64,000 bases of DNA, taken from the NCBI GenBank assembly GCA_023678885.1, contig CM042994.1:19191073-19255072 (forward strand). The letters run 5' to 3'. How positions within the stretch are numbered: position 1 is the stretch's first letter; each line of letters begins with the position of its first letter. The translations under genes and the position numbers were made by a program. A model generated the notes under the pieces. It was not told the DNA's origin and searched no databases. It saw only the letters and a list, made by a program, of their open reading frames with translations. This stretch comes from Pogostemon cablin. Taxonomy: Eukaryota; Streptophyta; Magnoliopsida; Lamiales; Lamiaceae. Below, piece after piece: positions 42,888 to 53,719 of the stretch.

Positions 42888-43631
42888 TCTAAGGACAGGA
42901 TCGGCTAACCAGAATCATATAGGACATTTTACAGAATGGAAATTAAACTGGCATCTTTAAATAAAATCATACCCAAATAAAACCTCCAACATGTCCATCA
43001 CAACGCCTTTCAAACGGCTAAAACTGGGACTTACATGAGCAACATATTTAAGACATCATTTTGTTTTAAGGCCAGTTGATTACCTTCTAACCTATTTAGA
43101 TTCTTATTAGAATATCCTAGACATAAACTATATAAGTTACATGCTAGCCCAATTAATAGTAATGAATCAACACATGAATAATTTAGCCTATTAGGCTAAA
43201 CATGAACATAATAAATAAAAAAAACAAAAAATAAAAATTGTAAATACTTACAAATTATATGTACTCAGAATGCTTCTTTTATTAATACAAATTTATATTT
43301 TACAAAAGAGGGAATGCTCAACACATGAGCTTACAATTTTGATCAGAAGAGAGAAATGAGAGATTTCTGATCGTTGCCTTCAAATGAAAAACTTCAAATC
43401 TATTTATACAATAAGAAAACGCGTCCCAACAGTATAAATCGCGTGAATTAACAGTAAAAAGCTAAAATTTTCGTCTGCATAGTATAAAGTGCTACAGTAA
43501 GTCAAAAGTATACAGTAATTTACTGTTGATGAACAGTGATTTGTCTGACTGCTTTACTATTTATGAACAGTATCCTGTCTGGCTGCTTATTGTTGATGTC
43601 GTAAGCAATGACATCATCTTCTTCAGGTATA
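42888..43631 (-). promoter_or_regulatory. EPRV promoter/leader region (block 8), minus strand
   Basis: as-1-like palindrome 43595-43615, ACTGTT/AACAGT repeats near 43,510-43,575, TATA box 43401-43408, two-codon uORF 43318-43326, leader hairpin near 43,183-43,201. It points left into block 7 in antisense, facing the promoter at 41802. Confidence 0.83.
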
Positions 43632-44248
43632 TTCTTTTCCTTTGTGAATTGATGATTATGAAGATGCTTCTTTCTCAGGTATAAATTTTTCTATCAGAGT
43701 ATCCTGAATTGCCATAAAAATTTCATCTAGATCCACATCATTTGGATATTGTGCATCTTGCATTTGTTCAGAGACCATAGTAGACTCTGATTTATTATCA
43801 TCTCCAAATTGTGATATCAAATCCTTCTTCATTTCTTCAATATAGGCAGCTATCATCTGCTCTCTTGTCAAATTTTCTGACTTCATTTTGGATTTTTCTG
43901 GCTGCTTTACTGTTTATGAACAATATCCTGTCTGGTTGCTTATTGTTGATGTCATAAGCAATGACATCATCTTCTTCAGGTATATTCTTTTCCTTTGTGA
44001 ATTGATGATGATTAAGATGCTTCTTTCTCAGGTGTAAATTTTTCTATCAGAGTATCCTGAATTGCCATAAAAATTTCATCTAGATACACATCATTTGGAT
44101 ATTGTGCATCTTGCATTTGTTCAAAGACCATAGTAGACTCTGATTTATTATCATCTCCAATTGTGATATCAAATCCTACTTCATTTATTCAATATAGGCA
44201 GCTATCATCTGCTCTCTTGTCAAATTTTCTGACTTCATTTTGGATTTT
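43544..44248 (-). repeat. 353-bp tandem duplication of ORF3 end and promoter start
   Basis: Copy 1 at 43544-43896 and copy 2 at 43897-44248 (one base shorter). Each holds the last ~85 codons of ORF3, the as-1-like element (43595-43615 and 43948-43968) and one palindrome arm. As a result an extra ORF3 tail (43632-43890) lies between promoter and gene. The copies have diverged by several substitutions, so the event is not recent. Confidence 0.85.
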
Positions 44249-45314
44249 CTCAAAATATGATCGAATGGAGAAGGAGTATGAACTTCTCTATAGATTTCAA
44301 TTTTTTCTCCAAGAGATCCATTGTCTCTATCCCATAAATCTGAATTGTTTTGGGATCTATACATAACATTTTATCCCAAAATTTAGTGTAAAATATCTTG
44401 TATATGCATGGAATTCCTGTTTCGGTATTACCTACTTCTGGAGACCATTTAAATATCCATGGTATTGAAAATTCAATACAAAGGTAGCATGAGGCTATAC
44501 CCTCAATGTATAATTTTAATTCTTGCTTTTTTAAAAGCTGTGGGGATATATCCACCCATCTATCAAATGAAATTTTCATATTTTCTGGTAAAATAATTAA
44601 AGTGGGTCCAAAACAATGAAACCAGTGTATAAACCAGTGTGGGATATCATCCTTGTAAACATTTGAACATATCTTGATAAACCAAATATGTTTCTTTTTA
44701 TCATTTTCATAATTAAGTACCTTCATAAAGGCATCACAATAGTCCAAATAATTATATTTCATTGGAACTCCTTTATTATTCATAACATCTTTTTCTCTTA
44801 ATGGAGAAATTCCCCAATCTTCCAAGGATATTACCATTTTAATTATTATTTTACTGAAATTATAAATTTCATTACTAGTTCCTGTAAAATGTGTAATATC
44901 ACAAGAACCAGTTTGAAGTAATATCTGTTCATACAGATATCTTGACTTATAAGTCCTCATTTGAATGGAATTATTATCCATATATCTTTGCATTAAAGTC
45001 CAAAGATCATTGATCCATTTTAAATCTCTTTCTTCTAAATGAAATATTATTTCTTTATATTCATTTTGAATGAATCCAATATTATCAGATTCTTCTTTCT
45101 CAACTACTTGAGCATATGATGTTGAAGAAGTACTACTTTCTTCATTTGGTTTTTGCTGTTTATTTCTTTTATTAAGAAATTCTTGATATGCTTCTTCTTC
45201 AACTCTATTCATTGCTATAAGCTTTTTATTGCCATGTTGAGATATTATCTCAGGCATTTTTCCTCTGCCACCTCTTCCTCTATAAGAGGAAGATCCTCTA
45301 CCTCGTGTACTCAT
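43985..45314 (-). pseudogene. ORF3 of lineage B, frameshifted near the end
   Basis: ATG 45314 (ATGA overlap with ORF2) opens about 340 homologous codons before a deletion of about 13 nt near 44,294 shifts the frame and ends it at 44,250. The N-terminal RG box and nearly all of the core are intact, so this is the longest lineage B ORF3 frame. The normal stop at 43985-43987 has mutated to a Glu codon. Confidence 0.88.
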
Positions 45315-48300
45315 ACCTGAAAATATTCACGAGTTAAGAAATCTGGAAGACTATTATCTTCTCCTTTTTTATAAACAATCTCAAAATCAAATGGGGCTAA
45401 ATGAGCCTGCCATCAAGCAAACATTTGCTAAGAAACATCATGTTTGAAATCTTTTTGAAACATAAATTTAGCTGCATTGCAATTTGTTACAATAGTAAAT
45501 TTCTGATTATACAAATCATCTTGAAATTTTAAAACACATTTAACAATTGCAAGAATCTTTTTAGCAATAGTAGCATAATTTTTCTGAGAATCATTCCATT
45601 TCCCAGAATGAAATCTAACAAGATATGTTTGTTTATTATTCGGATTGATCTGGGTTAATTTACCACCAAATCTTATATTAGAGGCATCTGTCTCTATAAG
45701 CTTTTTCCAATTTGGATTACTAATCATTAAGCAAGGTAGAGTTTTAACTCTGGATTTATTCTTTCTAACAGCATCAGTATAACTATTAGTCCATGGTTTA
45801 GGATTCTTCTTAAGTCTATCATATAAAATAGCTGTGTCCTTAACCAAATTATGATAATAAGGAGCAATATAATTAAGACTTCCTAAAAATCTTTGTAACT
45901 GAGTTTTTTCAGTTATCACATCAGGAAATTTATCAGCAAAATCAATGCTTCTGTTAATAGGAAAAATATTTCCTTTTTCAATAATATGACCTAGAAATCT
46001 AATTCTAGTCTGAAATAATTCCATTTTTGGTTTAGAAATTACTAATCCATTCTGAATAATTAATGATTTAAAAATATGCAAATGTTTAAAATGCATTTCA
46101 ATGGTTTTTGAATATACCAAAATATCATCAATATAAACAATTATAAACTCACTATAAGGAGTAAAAATATCATTCATAATCTTCTGAAATTCAGAAGGAG
46201 CATTCTTTAAACCAAATGGCATCACATTCCATGCATAATGTCCTATTGGAACATTAAATTCTGTCTTGTGTCTATCAGATTTATTAATCTGAATTTGCCA
46301 GTATCCTGACTTAAGATCGAATTTCGAAAATATCAGACTATTATAAAGTCTATCCAATAAATCCTTTTTATTAGGAATTGGATGTCTGATCCATTTCAGA
46401 ACTTTATTTAGAGGTTTGTAATTAATAACCAATCTTAGTATACCTCTTTCAATCTCAGAATGTTTATTAACGTAAAATGCAGTACATGACCAAGGAGATT
46501 GAGAATGACTAATAAGTCCTTTATGTAATAAAGATTCAATTTCTTTTTTACACAATTCTAAATATTCTGAATTCATTTGACAAGGTCTAGCCTTTGTTGG
46601 AATATTCTTTTCATCAAAAGAATCCTCATAAGGCAAAGAAATAATATGTTTTTTTCTATCCCAAAAAACATTAGGATGATCATTACAAATTTCTAATGAA
46701 AATTGATTTTTCAAAAGACTAATTTTATCCTGTAATCTAGGATTTTTCAATTGATCATCAAGAGTAATAATATTAATCTCTTGTTTTAAAAAACTAATTT
46801 GATCTTATTTTGCCTTGATATTATCATAAAGACTATGCAAAACTTTTGTAAAAGGTTCAATAATAAATTCAAGGAAAATATTATCTCCTTTAAAAGTACC
46901 AATGATACCTTTATCATTAATATTTTTTATGGGGTAAATATTATTTAAAAATGGAGTTCCAAGTATATCTTGGTTTGAAATATTTTTTGCAAGTATAAAA
47001 CTTTGCGAAATACATTTGTTATTAACACACACATAAGTTTTAGGGAGCTTATAATTAATTTGGAGTTTATCACCTCCTGCATGCTATAATGTATGACTAG
47101 TTTTACGAAAATATCAAGTAGGTATTAATCCTTCATGTATAACATTTAAATCTGCACCACTATCAACAAGAGCAGTAAATGTTTTTGTATAATGATTATC
47201 AATCAATAATGATATTTTTATATGCCATTTTTGGGATATAACCATCTCAATAGTAGAAAGAAATGTGTCATTGAACATACTAGGCTCAATATTTTGAGAA
47301 ATATTCTCTGTGAAATATTTTTTTCCTTTAGAAAATTCCTCTAATCTAGATATTTTAGATTCTTGAATAAGATTCTTATTCTTTAATAATTTTATTTATT
47401 CTCTGAGATTTTTAACCTCTTTATGAAGATCTTATAGAGATATATCTCTTTGAACCTGATATTTGGTTCTTAACTGGTTCATGACTTCTATCATATTATA
47501 AGACTTATTCTTATTAAGAATGTCTTGAGTCAATTCTTCTTCTTTATTAGAAGAGGAGGTTTCATTTTCATTACCAATATCATTGATAATTTGATTCCTT
47601 AACAAAGGATCTTTAATCATTTTTAGCACCTCGAAGATATTATCAGAGGTTAAAACATTAAACGTCATATCTGAGAATTGAGATATAATCTTACAAAACT
47701 CATATTGATTATTATCAAAATTATTAATCTCTTTTGGACATATTAATCCTTATTTACAAGGCTCACATTCTTCTGATTCAGAAATATTTTCATCAACTAA
47801 ATTGTTGATGATTTCTTCTTCTGATTTAAAAGTAGATGAAAAATTTGATTCTGATTTCTCAAATTCAGATTTTTCTTCAAGTGTCTGTATTATAATTTCC
47901 TTGATATCATCAGGAATTTCAAGATTATTAATCTCTTTCTTGGTCCAACTAAATTCTTTGGTATGACCTTTTTTACCACATATTTTACAATATCTATCTT
48001 TTTTCTTATTATATCTTTGTCTATAAGACTTCTTTTGAAATTTTTCTTCCTTTCTTTTATTCTGTTTCTCAATCTGTCTAGGAGAATATCTCCTATGTTT
48101 AGGTTTATAAACCTTTTTATCTTTATTAATTTTGGTTTTACTGGATGAAGGATTATCCAAACCAAATTGTTGACAAAATTCTCCCAATTGCTTTTTCTCA
48201 TCGAGATTTCGCCTTTTAATCTGTTGATTTAGCTTTATTTCATTGCATAAAGCTAATCCTTTCTGAATACAAGTGTCTATTAGAGCACCATAAGTATAAC

Positions 48301-49709
48301 TTTCATATGGAATCGTAATATGATTACGTTTTAAGGTTTTTCTTACCCTTTCAGCAAATAAGCTGGATAATCCGTCAATAAATTTTGACTTCCAATGAAT
48401 GTTATTACATTCTGGTAATTCCATTACTCTGCTTAGGAAAGTATCCTTATACCACCTAAAATCAGAGAGTGTTCTGCACCTCAATGTTTGGAGCAGTGTT
48501 CTAATAGTATCACTATTATCACTAAACCTTCCAGTGAAGTGTTCAATTATATTAACTGCAAGTGTATAAACTGCATTTTCGGTAGTATTATTACCTTCTT
48601 GTTTAACCATATTGAGAATATTATCTCTATCATTTTGAGATAAATAATTATCCCACCAGCCTTTAAGCTGTCCAGTAAATCCAGGAATTATCATTGCTGC
48701 AATAACCATATCAAAATTATTGCTATTTTTACAATTTGTTGAGTACATAAGCATTCTATGTACTGTATTATAAATCTGTTTATTAGAATAGCCATCAATA
48801 TTCCACTCATAGATCTTATTACCAGAATAATTAATATCAATAGTATCAATGTATTCTTCATGTAATACATCCATGGGTGTTGGTCTATTATTAAAACTTA
48901 TTCTGTATTGGCTTATCAGCCCATTTAGTATTGATCTGATTTTGAAAAGCCTGCCTATAATCAAGATTTTCTATGATATTATCACATAACTCTTTATCAA
49001 GAGTTTTTATACTAAGTTTATTAAACTTTTCCTCAAGATATTTCTCAAGCTTATATAATGGCTTGATTTTGAAATTAGATATTACTGGAGGTGGTTGGAA
49101 GCTTGGCAAAGCTTCTTTTCCCCTATCTGTAATTATTATAGGCTGGAGATTTTGTAAATCTTTTTTCTCCTTTTCTGTAACTATTATAGTGGGTTGACTA
49201 TTTTTATTAATAACTGATATTATCATTTCCAGTTTATTATGAATAGACTTGATTTGTTCTCCTAATACATTTAAAAACACATTTGTATAATTATGATTTT
49301 CAAACAGAGTATTAATATGTTTACAAGTAATTTGTATAGTATCATCTTCTATAAGTTTAGCAAAAGCTAGAAAATTATAAATTCTTCCATTTTTTTCAAT
49401 ATGAAAAGATTGTTGTGGAGGATATATATCTGTCACAACTGTGCCATTTTGCAAATTATAATTTCTTTCTAAAATAAAAATATAATTTTTTACATAGGTA
49501 TTCATAAACCATGCTGCAAAAGGTATTAACACATTTTTTTCTTTACAAGTTTTATAAAACTCATCTTGAAAACTTATAATTTCATTTTGAGTAAAATTCT
49601 CAAAAAACCATTTTCTAAAAGGTGTATAACCTTGACTTTTAAATTCTTCTGAAATGATTTTTCTGGCTGAAAAATCAGGGCTGAAATCTATTTTTTCATA
49701 TAAATCCAT
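45311..49709 (-). pseudogene. ORF2 polyprotein of lineage B, full length, broken
   Basis: From ATG 49709 to TGA 45311. Long open pieces: coat N-terminus (49709-48891), coat core plus knuckle (about 48,890-47,750), and RT plus most of RNase H (46750-45428). Breaks: indels near 48,895; stops near 47,751, 47,434, 47,397; W-to-TAG near 47,086; TAA 46805-46807; K-to-TAG near 45,428. The knuckle reads CKICGKKGHTKEFS, its last Cys changed to Ser. RT YIDDIL near 46,130 is intact. The 46805 stop and the NIRFGG change are shared with block 7. Confidence 0.92.
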
Positions 49710-49712
49710 AAA

Positions 49713-50307
49713 TTAAATTTTAAAATCCATTTCCGACATTGTCGGTTCTGACTCATCTGTATTACGAGTATTAGCTTCTATGACAATATTATTCCTGTTA
49801 ATATATATTCTATCTGTAACAGGAGTAAATATTTCAAAATTAGTATCTTCTCTTATCTGAGAAGTTGAAGAACGTGGTAATTCCATTTTGTAATCTATTG
49901 GAGAAATATAATTCCTCATTGAATTATTTCTTTGGAGAGACTTATTATTCTCAAATCTTATATTAATCGTTCCATCAGTATTCTGAAAAATATCAGAAAT
50001 ATTATTCTGATTTTGTACTTGTGTTTGAACAGGAACTGCTTGTTCAATAATCCAATTTTCTGGAATGTCAATTTCTTCCCATTTAATAGGTCTTCTAGTC
50101 GTAATATTAGACTTACTAAAATTGGTTTCAATAATTATTGTTTCATTTTTCAATTCATCAATACGTTTACACTGAGGATTCAGTGTATGTAATGGTTTAT
50201 AATATATTCTGTAACAGATGCATATAACTTCTGTCCCAGGAATATAATTATAACCATGTGTTTTAACATTTAATGTTAAAGCATCAAGTATATTTACATA
50301 AGATAGA
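49713..50307 (-). pseudogene. MP: Movement protein, C-terminal half, lineage B
   Basis: Open from the integration edge at about 50,307 (YVNILDALTLNVKTHGYNY) to the stop at 49713, 3 nt from the ORF2 ATG. The open frame extends into flanking non-viral DNA up to 50,369, but that part is not viral. Retains PGTE and YRIYYKPL. No promoter. Confidence 0.88.
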
Positions 50308-50310
50308 TTA

Positions 50311-50354
50311 TAAAATTTAATGTAAATAAATACATATATTATTTTAATATTTAA
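50311..50354 (+). repeat. 44-bp direct repeat, right copy
   Basis: Exact match to 25206-25249. It directly follows the last lineage B base and is continuous with the AT-rich flank to its right. Confidence 0.85.
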
Positions 50355-51535
50355 ATATGATATTATCAAATAAAAAATAACTACTATTAAATAAAAATTA
50401 ATATGATAAATACATAAATTTATTTTAAGATTTAGAAATTTATTCCCTCTTTACCTATAAATAAGCCGGTTTATTTATTCGTTGCCTAATTTATTCATTA
50501 CAAATTTTTTCTATTACTGTCACTCTTGATGTTGCTCGAATTCTCGAGTATTCCGAGGTAATTGCTTTACTTTTTTGATTTGTGTTTTTATTGTTTTCCT
50601 CAATATTTAAATTTTACTTTCTTAATTACTTTTAATCCCACTTTCTTAATATTGGTTATTAGCCGATGGTGTTTTTTATTGGTTATTAGCATGTTATGAG
50701 GATTGTTGAACTTCCCTATTTCATGCGATGGTGGTGTTTGAATTTGTTTTATTTTTTTATGAATTTTGCAAAAGGTTGAATTTCCAAAGCAATCAGAAAT
50801 ATGGGAATGAAAAAGATGCTTTCTATAGTTCGGAAGGGTGATGTTGTTGGAACATATAAGAAGAGCATATTCATGGTTAATTTTATTTTTTGTTTAATTA
50901 AATTTTTATGATTTCTCTTTCAATTATTATTATTTTTGTTTTAATTGAATTTTTTCATTTTTTATATTATTAAATTTTTTTCATGATTAAATTTTTTCTT
51001 TAAAAAATTAAATTTTAATGATATGTCGTGACCTTAAATAATTTTAATTTTAATAATTACTAATTAATATATTTAGTGATATCTACATTAATTTTTTTTA
51101 TAAATTTTCTTTAAAATTCAAATATTTATATGATTAGATCAAATAAAAATCAAATCAAATCTTATTCAGAAATATAAGTAAATAATAAAATTTATTCTTC
51201 TCTACTAATATAATAAGACTCCTTATTCATTCATTCACATAAATTATTCACCATAATGGAAAAAAAAATCATATCTTCACCTTTTAAAGAAAGTTTTTCG
51301 TTTCTTTTATTTATTTTTCTGTTATCTTTATATTTTTTAAACTCTCTTTTGATTATTTTTTGTTTTTATTTTATTTCATTTTATTTTTAATTTTTTGGAG
51401 CTTCTCATGTAAATTTTTATACAAATAATCTACTATCCACCAATAAATAAAACTCTTTATTCATTCATTATAAACACGTAAAGAATAAAAGTTTTCTTAA
51501 GTTCCATTCAAGTTCTAAAGGAATTATCCATTTTA

Positions 51536-51586
<51 letters not shown>

Positions 51587-52061
51587 GATTAATTTCTTAT
51601 TGATTCTATATATTTCCAAATAAAAATTATTTAATTACGTTTTTTTATTTTTTATTATTATATTTTAATGTTTTGATTTTTTTCCGTTATTAAATTTTTT
51701 TCATGTTAATATTATAATTTTTCAATTTATTTTTTTTTAACTTCATCGATTGACTTATATTGAATTTATTTTTTATTTTCTATTAGTTAACTTTATTATA
51801 ATTTTTTTCTTCAATAATTAAAATAGCATATTTTAAAATTTTTGATTGATTTAATTCTACGACAACAATCATAACGAAATTTGAAAAATCAATTCAATAA
51901 TTATTTTAAATTTTTTGGTAATTCAATTTAAGAACGAAATAAAGTTTTTATCAATGGAAGCAAATTAACATTTGAGTGTATATAAATTGAATTTTACTTT
52001 TTCAATATAAGCCTATATTAGATTATAATTTAAATTATATTTTTTAAAATGGTTGAATAAA

Positions 52062-52097
<36 letters not shown>

Positions 52098-52416
52098 TAT
52101 TAAGTATACTATAGCAGAAATTTTCTTGTTGACATGTCGTCTTCGGAGCGCTCCAATGTGACATTTAATTTTCTGATTTTTTGAATTTTAATACTTTTTT
52201 TTAATATTTTACTTAATTACTTTTAATTAACTTCCTTATTTAATATTTTCTTTTTTTAAATAATGTGTTTCTTATTTTTAATAATAATTAAATTTTCAAT
52301 AATTCATTTATTTATTATTTGGGTATTATTACTTAATTACTAAATATTTTAAAAAATAAATTAATTCATTTCAAATTAATTCATATATATAAAGGAAAAA
52401 AAGAATATTCCATATA
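50355..52416. other. AT-rich non-coding flank with promoter-like modules
   Basis: About 2.1 kb, very AT-rich, no gene seen. It contains a clear TATA module at 50456-50463 (ACCTATAAATAAGCC, then TTTATTTATTCG), with degraded relatives near 51,209 (TATAATAAGACTCC) and 51,442 (AATAAATAAAACTC), an (ATT)n microsatellite (about 51,537-51,586) and an (AT)n tract (about 52,066-52,092). A short, more complex island lies at about 50,790-50,880. The region continues beyond the copia element at 60,657. Confidence 0.7.
50456..50463 (+). promoter_or_regulatory. TATA module in the flank
   Basis: TATAAATA within CCTATAAATAAG. The same context occurs at 60672-60679 (+), 62391-62398 (-) and 63991-63998 (-). 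In each case it is followed by a T/C-rich leader-like stretch with TATTCATTC- or AATTCAATTC-type sequence. A possible 5' splice site (GAG/GTAATT) lies about 95 nt downstream, near 50,557. Confidence 0.5.
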
Positions 52417-52421
52417 ATATT
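52417..52421 (+). repeat. Target-site duplication ATATT (left)
   Basis: ATATT directly before TGTTGG of the left LTR. The partner is at 60652-60656 directly after CCAACA of the right LTR. Confidence 0.88.
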
Positions 52422-53696
52422 TGTTGGCGTTCGATCTTTTGGTTAACGTGAACCGTAAAGGGCATAACTCTCTTATCCGATGTCGGATTTGAGTGATCTA
52501 TGTGCCAAAACGATCCTCTCTTCCGTGGCTTTCCGTTAGTATATAACCTGTCAAATTCTAAAGTCTGTACGATATTATAAAAATCATAGAAGGTGGCGGA
52601 CAGCAGCAGCAAACAACCTCCAGTCTTCTGCTGTATTCCCAAGTCCAATCTCGACGTCGTGTGGGCGACGATCTTCGAGATCGTCTCAATTTGCTGTTCT
52701 CTCACCCTCCTCATAGTGTTAGGCGTGATTAATCTCATAGATTAAGGTTTCTGGACAGCTGAGATGACTTATATATGGGCTACAGCAGGGACCAGGAGGA
52801 GAAATTAGAGTTGGGCATCCATTGGGCTTAAGTATCCAAGCTTAGCCCAAAACTTATACTTAAGTCTAATAATAATAATATATTCCACTAAAATATTATT
52901 ATTGCACTACCATTCTAATTTCATAATTCGTTATGGGCTCCTTTTTATTACGAGCCGTTAGTCTCCTCATGTTTAAGATATATAATGCCCATTAATTAAT
53001 TAAGTTACTGACAACTCTATTAATTAAAATCTCATCCAAGATTAGTAACACTCAACCTCATTATCATGCCGGAATAAATCCACCTGCAGAGTTTACCTGA
53101 TAATCCTTATGAGCTCCTCAAGGGGACATCATCAACCTATGACGGACACGGATTCCTTCTACAATCAACAGCACACCATAGAGACAACACTACTTCCCAA
53201 CTCACCGAGTTTGTTGATTTAATACATGTAAATCTCACCCATTGATGAATAAAAGAAATACATACTGCCCTACGTGTCGAAGTTATTGTATAGAGATTAA
53301 GAGCATGAACATCCATAATAACTGAGATCAAGTTCTCCTATAAGTCAGTATAAGTCGAACGATCTCAAGTGGTCCTGCTCAATACACACAAAGTGCACTA
53401 ATGTGATTCTATAACCAAGACAAGCTAATATCAAACCACATTACAACCATCCCAATAGAGAGTCTCCGTCTATCTCAGTTGTGAGCATCTGTTTATACTT
53501 TATAAGGAAATTGATAATATGATCTTCCGCGTGTTGTCGCATAACATATTATCTACAGTATAAAGTAAGTGGACTATTGCATCGTGCATATAAATAAATT
53601 ATAAGACGCAATCATTTGATCATATGATTCTCATTTCAAATAAATTGTTATAACATTGTTCATACTAAAGCTAGACTTTTAGTATACAAACCAACA
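52422..53696 (-). repeat. copia 3' LTR (1,275 bp)
   Basis: Bounded by TGTTGG and CCAACA. Nearly identical to 59259-60651 apart from scattered substitutions and a net 118-bp deletion at about 52,454-52,459. Short frames inside it (for example 52376-52738) match frames at the same place in the other LTR and are not genes. Confidence 0.93.
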
Positions 53697-53708
53697 ATCT
53701 CCCACTTA
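53697..53708 (-). promoter_or_regulatory. Polypurine tract
   Basis: Minus strand reads AAGTGGGAGAT immediately before the 3' LTR: the expected primer for plus-strand DNA synthesis. Confidence 0.8.
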
Positions 53709-53719
53709 TACTAAAAGAC

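Larger units (their letters stand above)
42888..50310 (-). mobile_element. EPRV block 8 (lineage B), minus strand
   Basis: Reading leftwards: C-terminal half of MP (from about 50,307), ORF2, ORF3, a 353-bp tandem duplication, the non-coding region, ending at about 42,888. There the leader stops within 2 nt of where the primer-binding site would begin. The right edge abuts the second copy of the 44-bp repeat. Confidence 0.91.

Noticed and set aside
1..50310. Gypsy-type (Ty3) retrotransposon as an alternative identity of the arrays
   Set aside because: No integrase domain after RNase H in any copy, no LTRs at block ends, a 30K movement protein upstream, and an as-1/TATA/leader/PBS non-coding region: all point to Caulimoviridae.
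50307..50369. Start of a longer MP frame (218 codons) reaching to 50,369
   Set aside because: The first ~20 codons lie in non-viral AT-rich DNA right of the insertion edge, so they are not part of MP.
52066..52092. (AT)n tract as a replication origin or extra TATA box
   Set aside because: Simple microsatellite; similar tracts at 62671-62708 and 62800-62836. Nothing else supports an origin or promoter.
52376..52738. 120-codon frame in the left LTR with a counterpart of 130 codons at 59301-59693
   Set aside because: Lies inside the LTRs and changes length at the LTR indel; no known domain.
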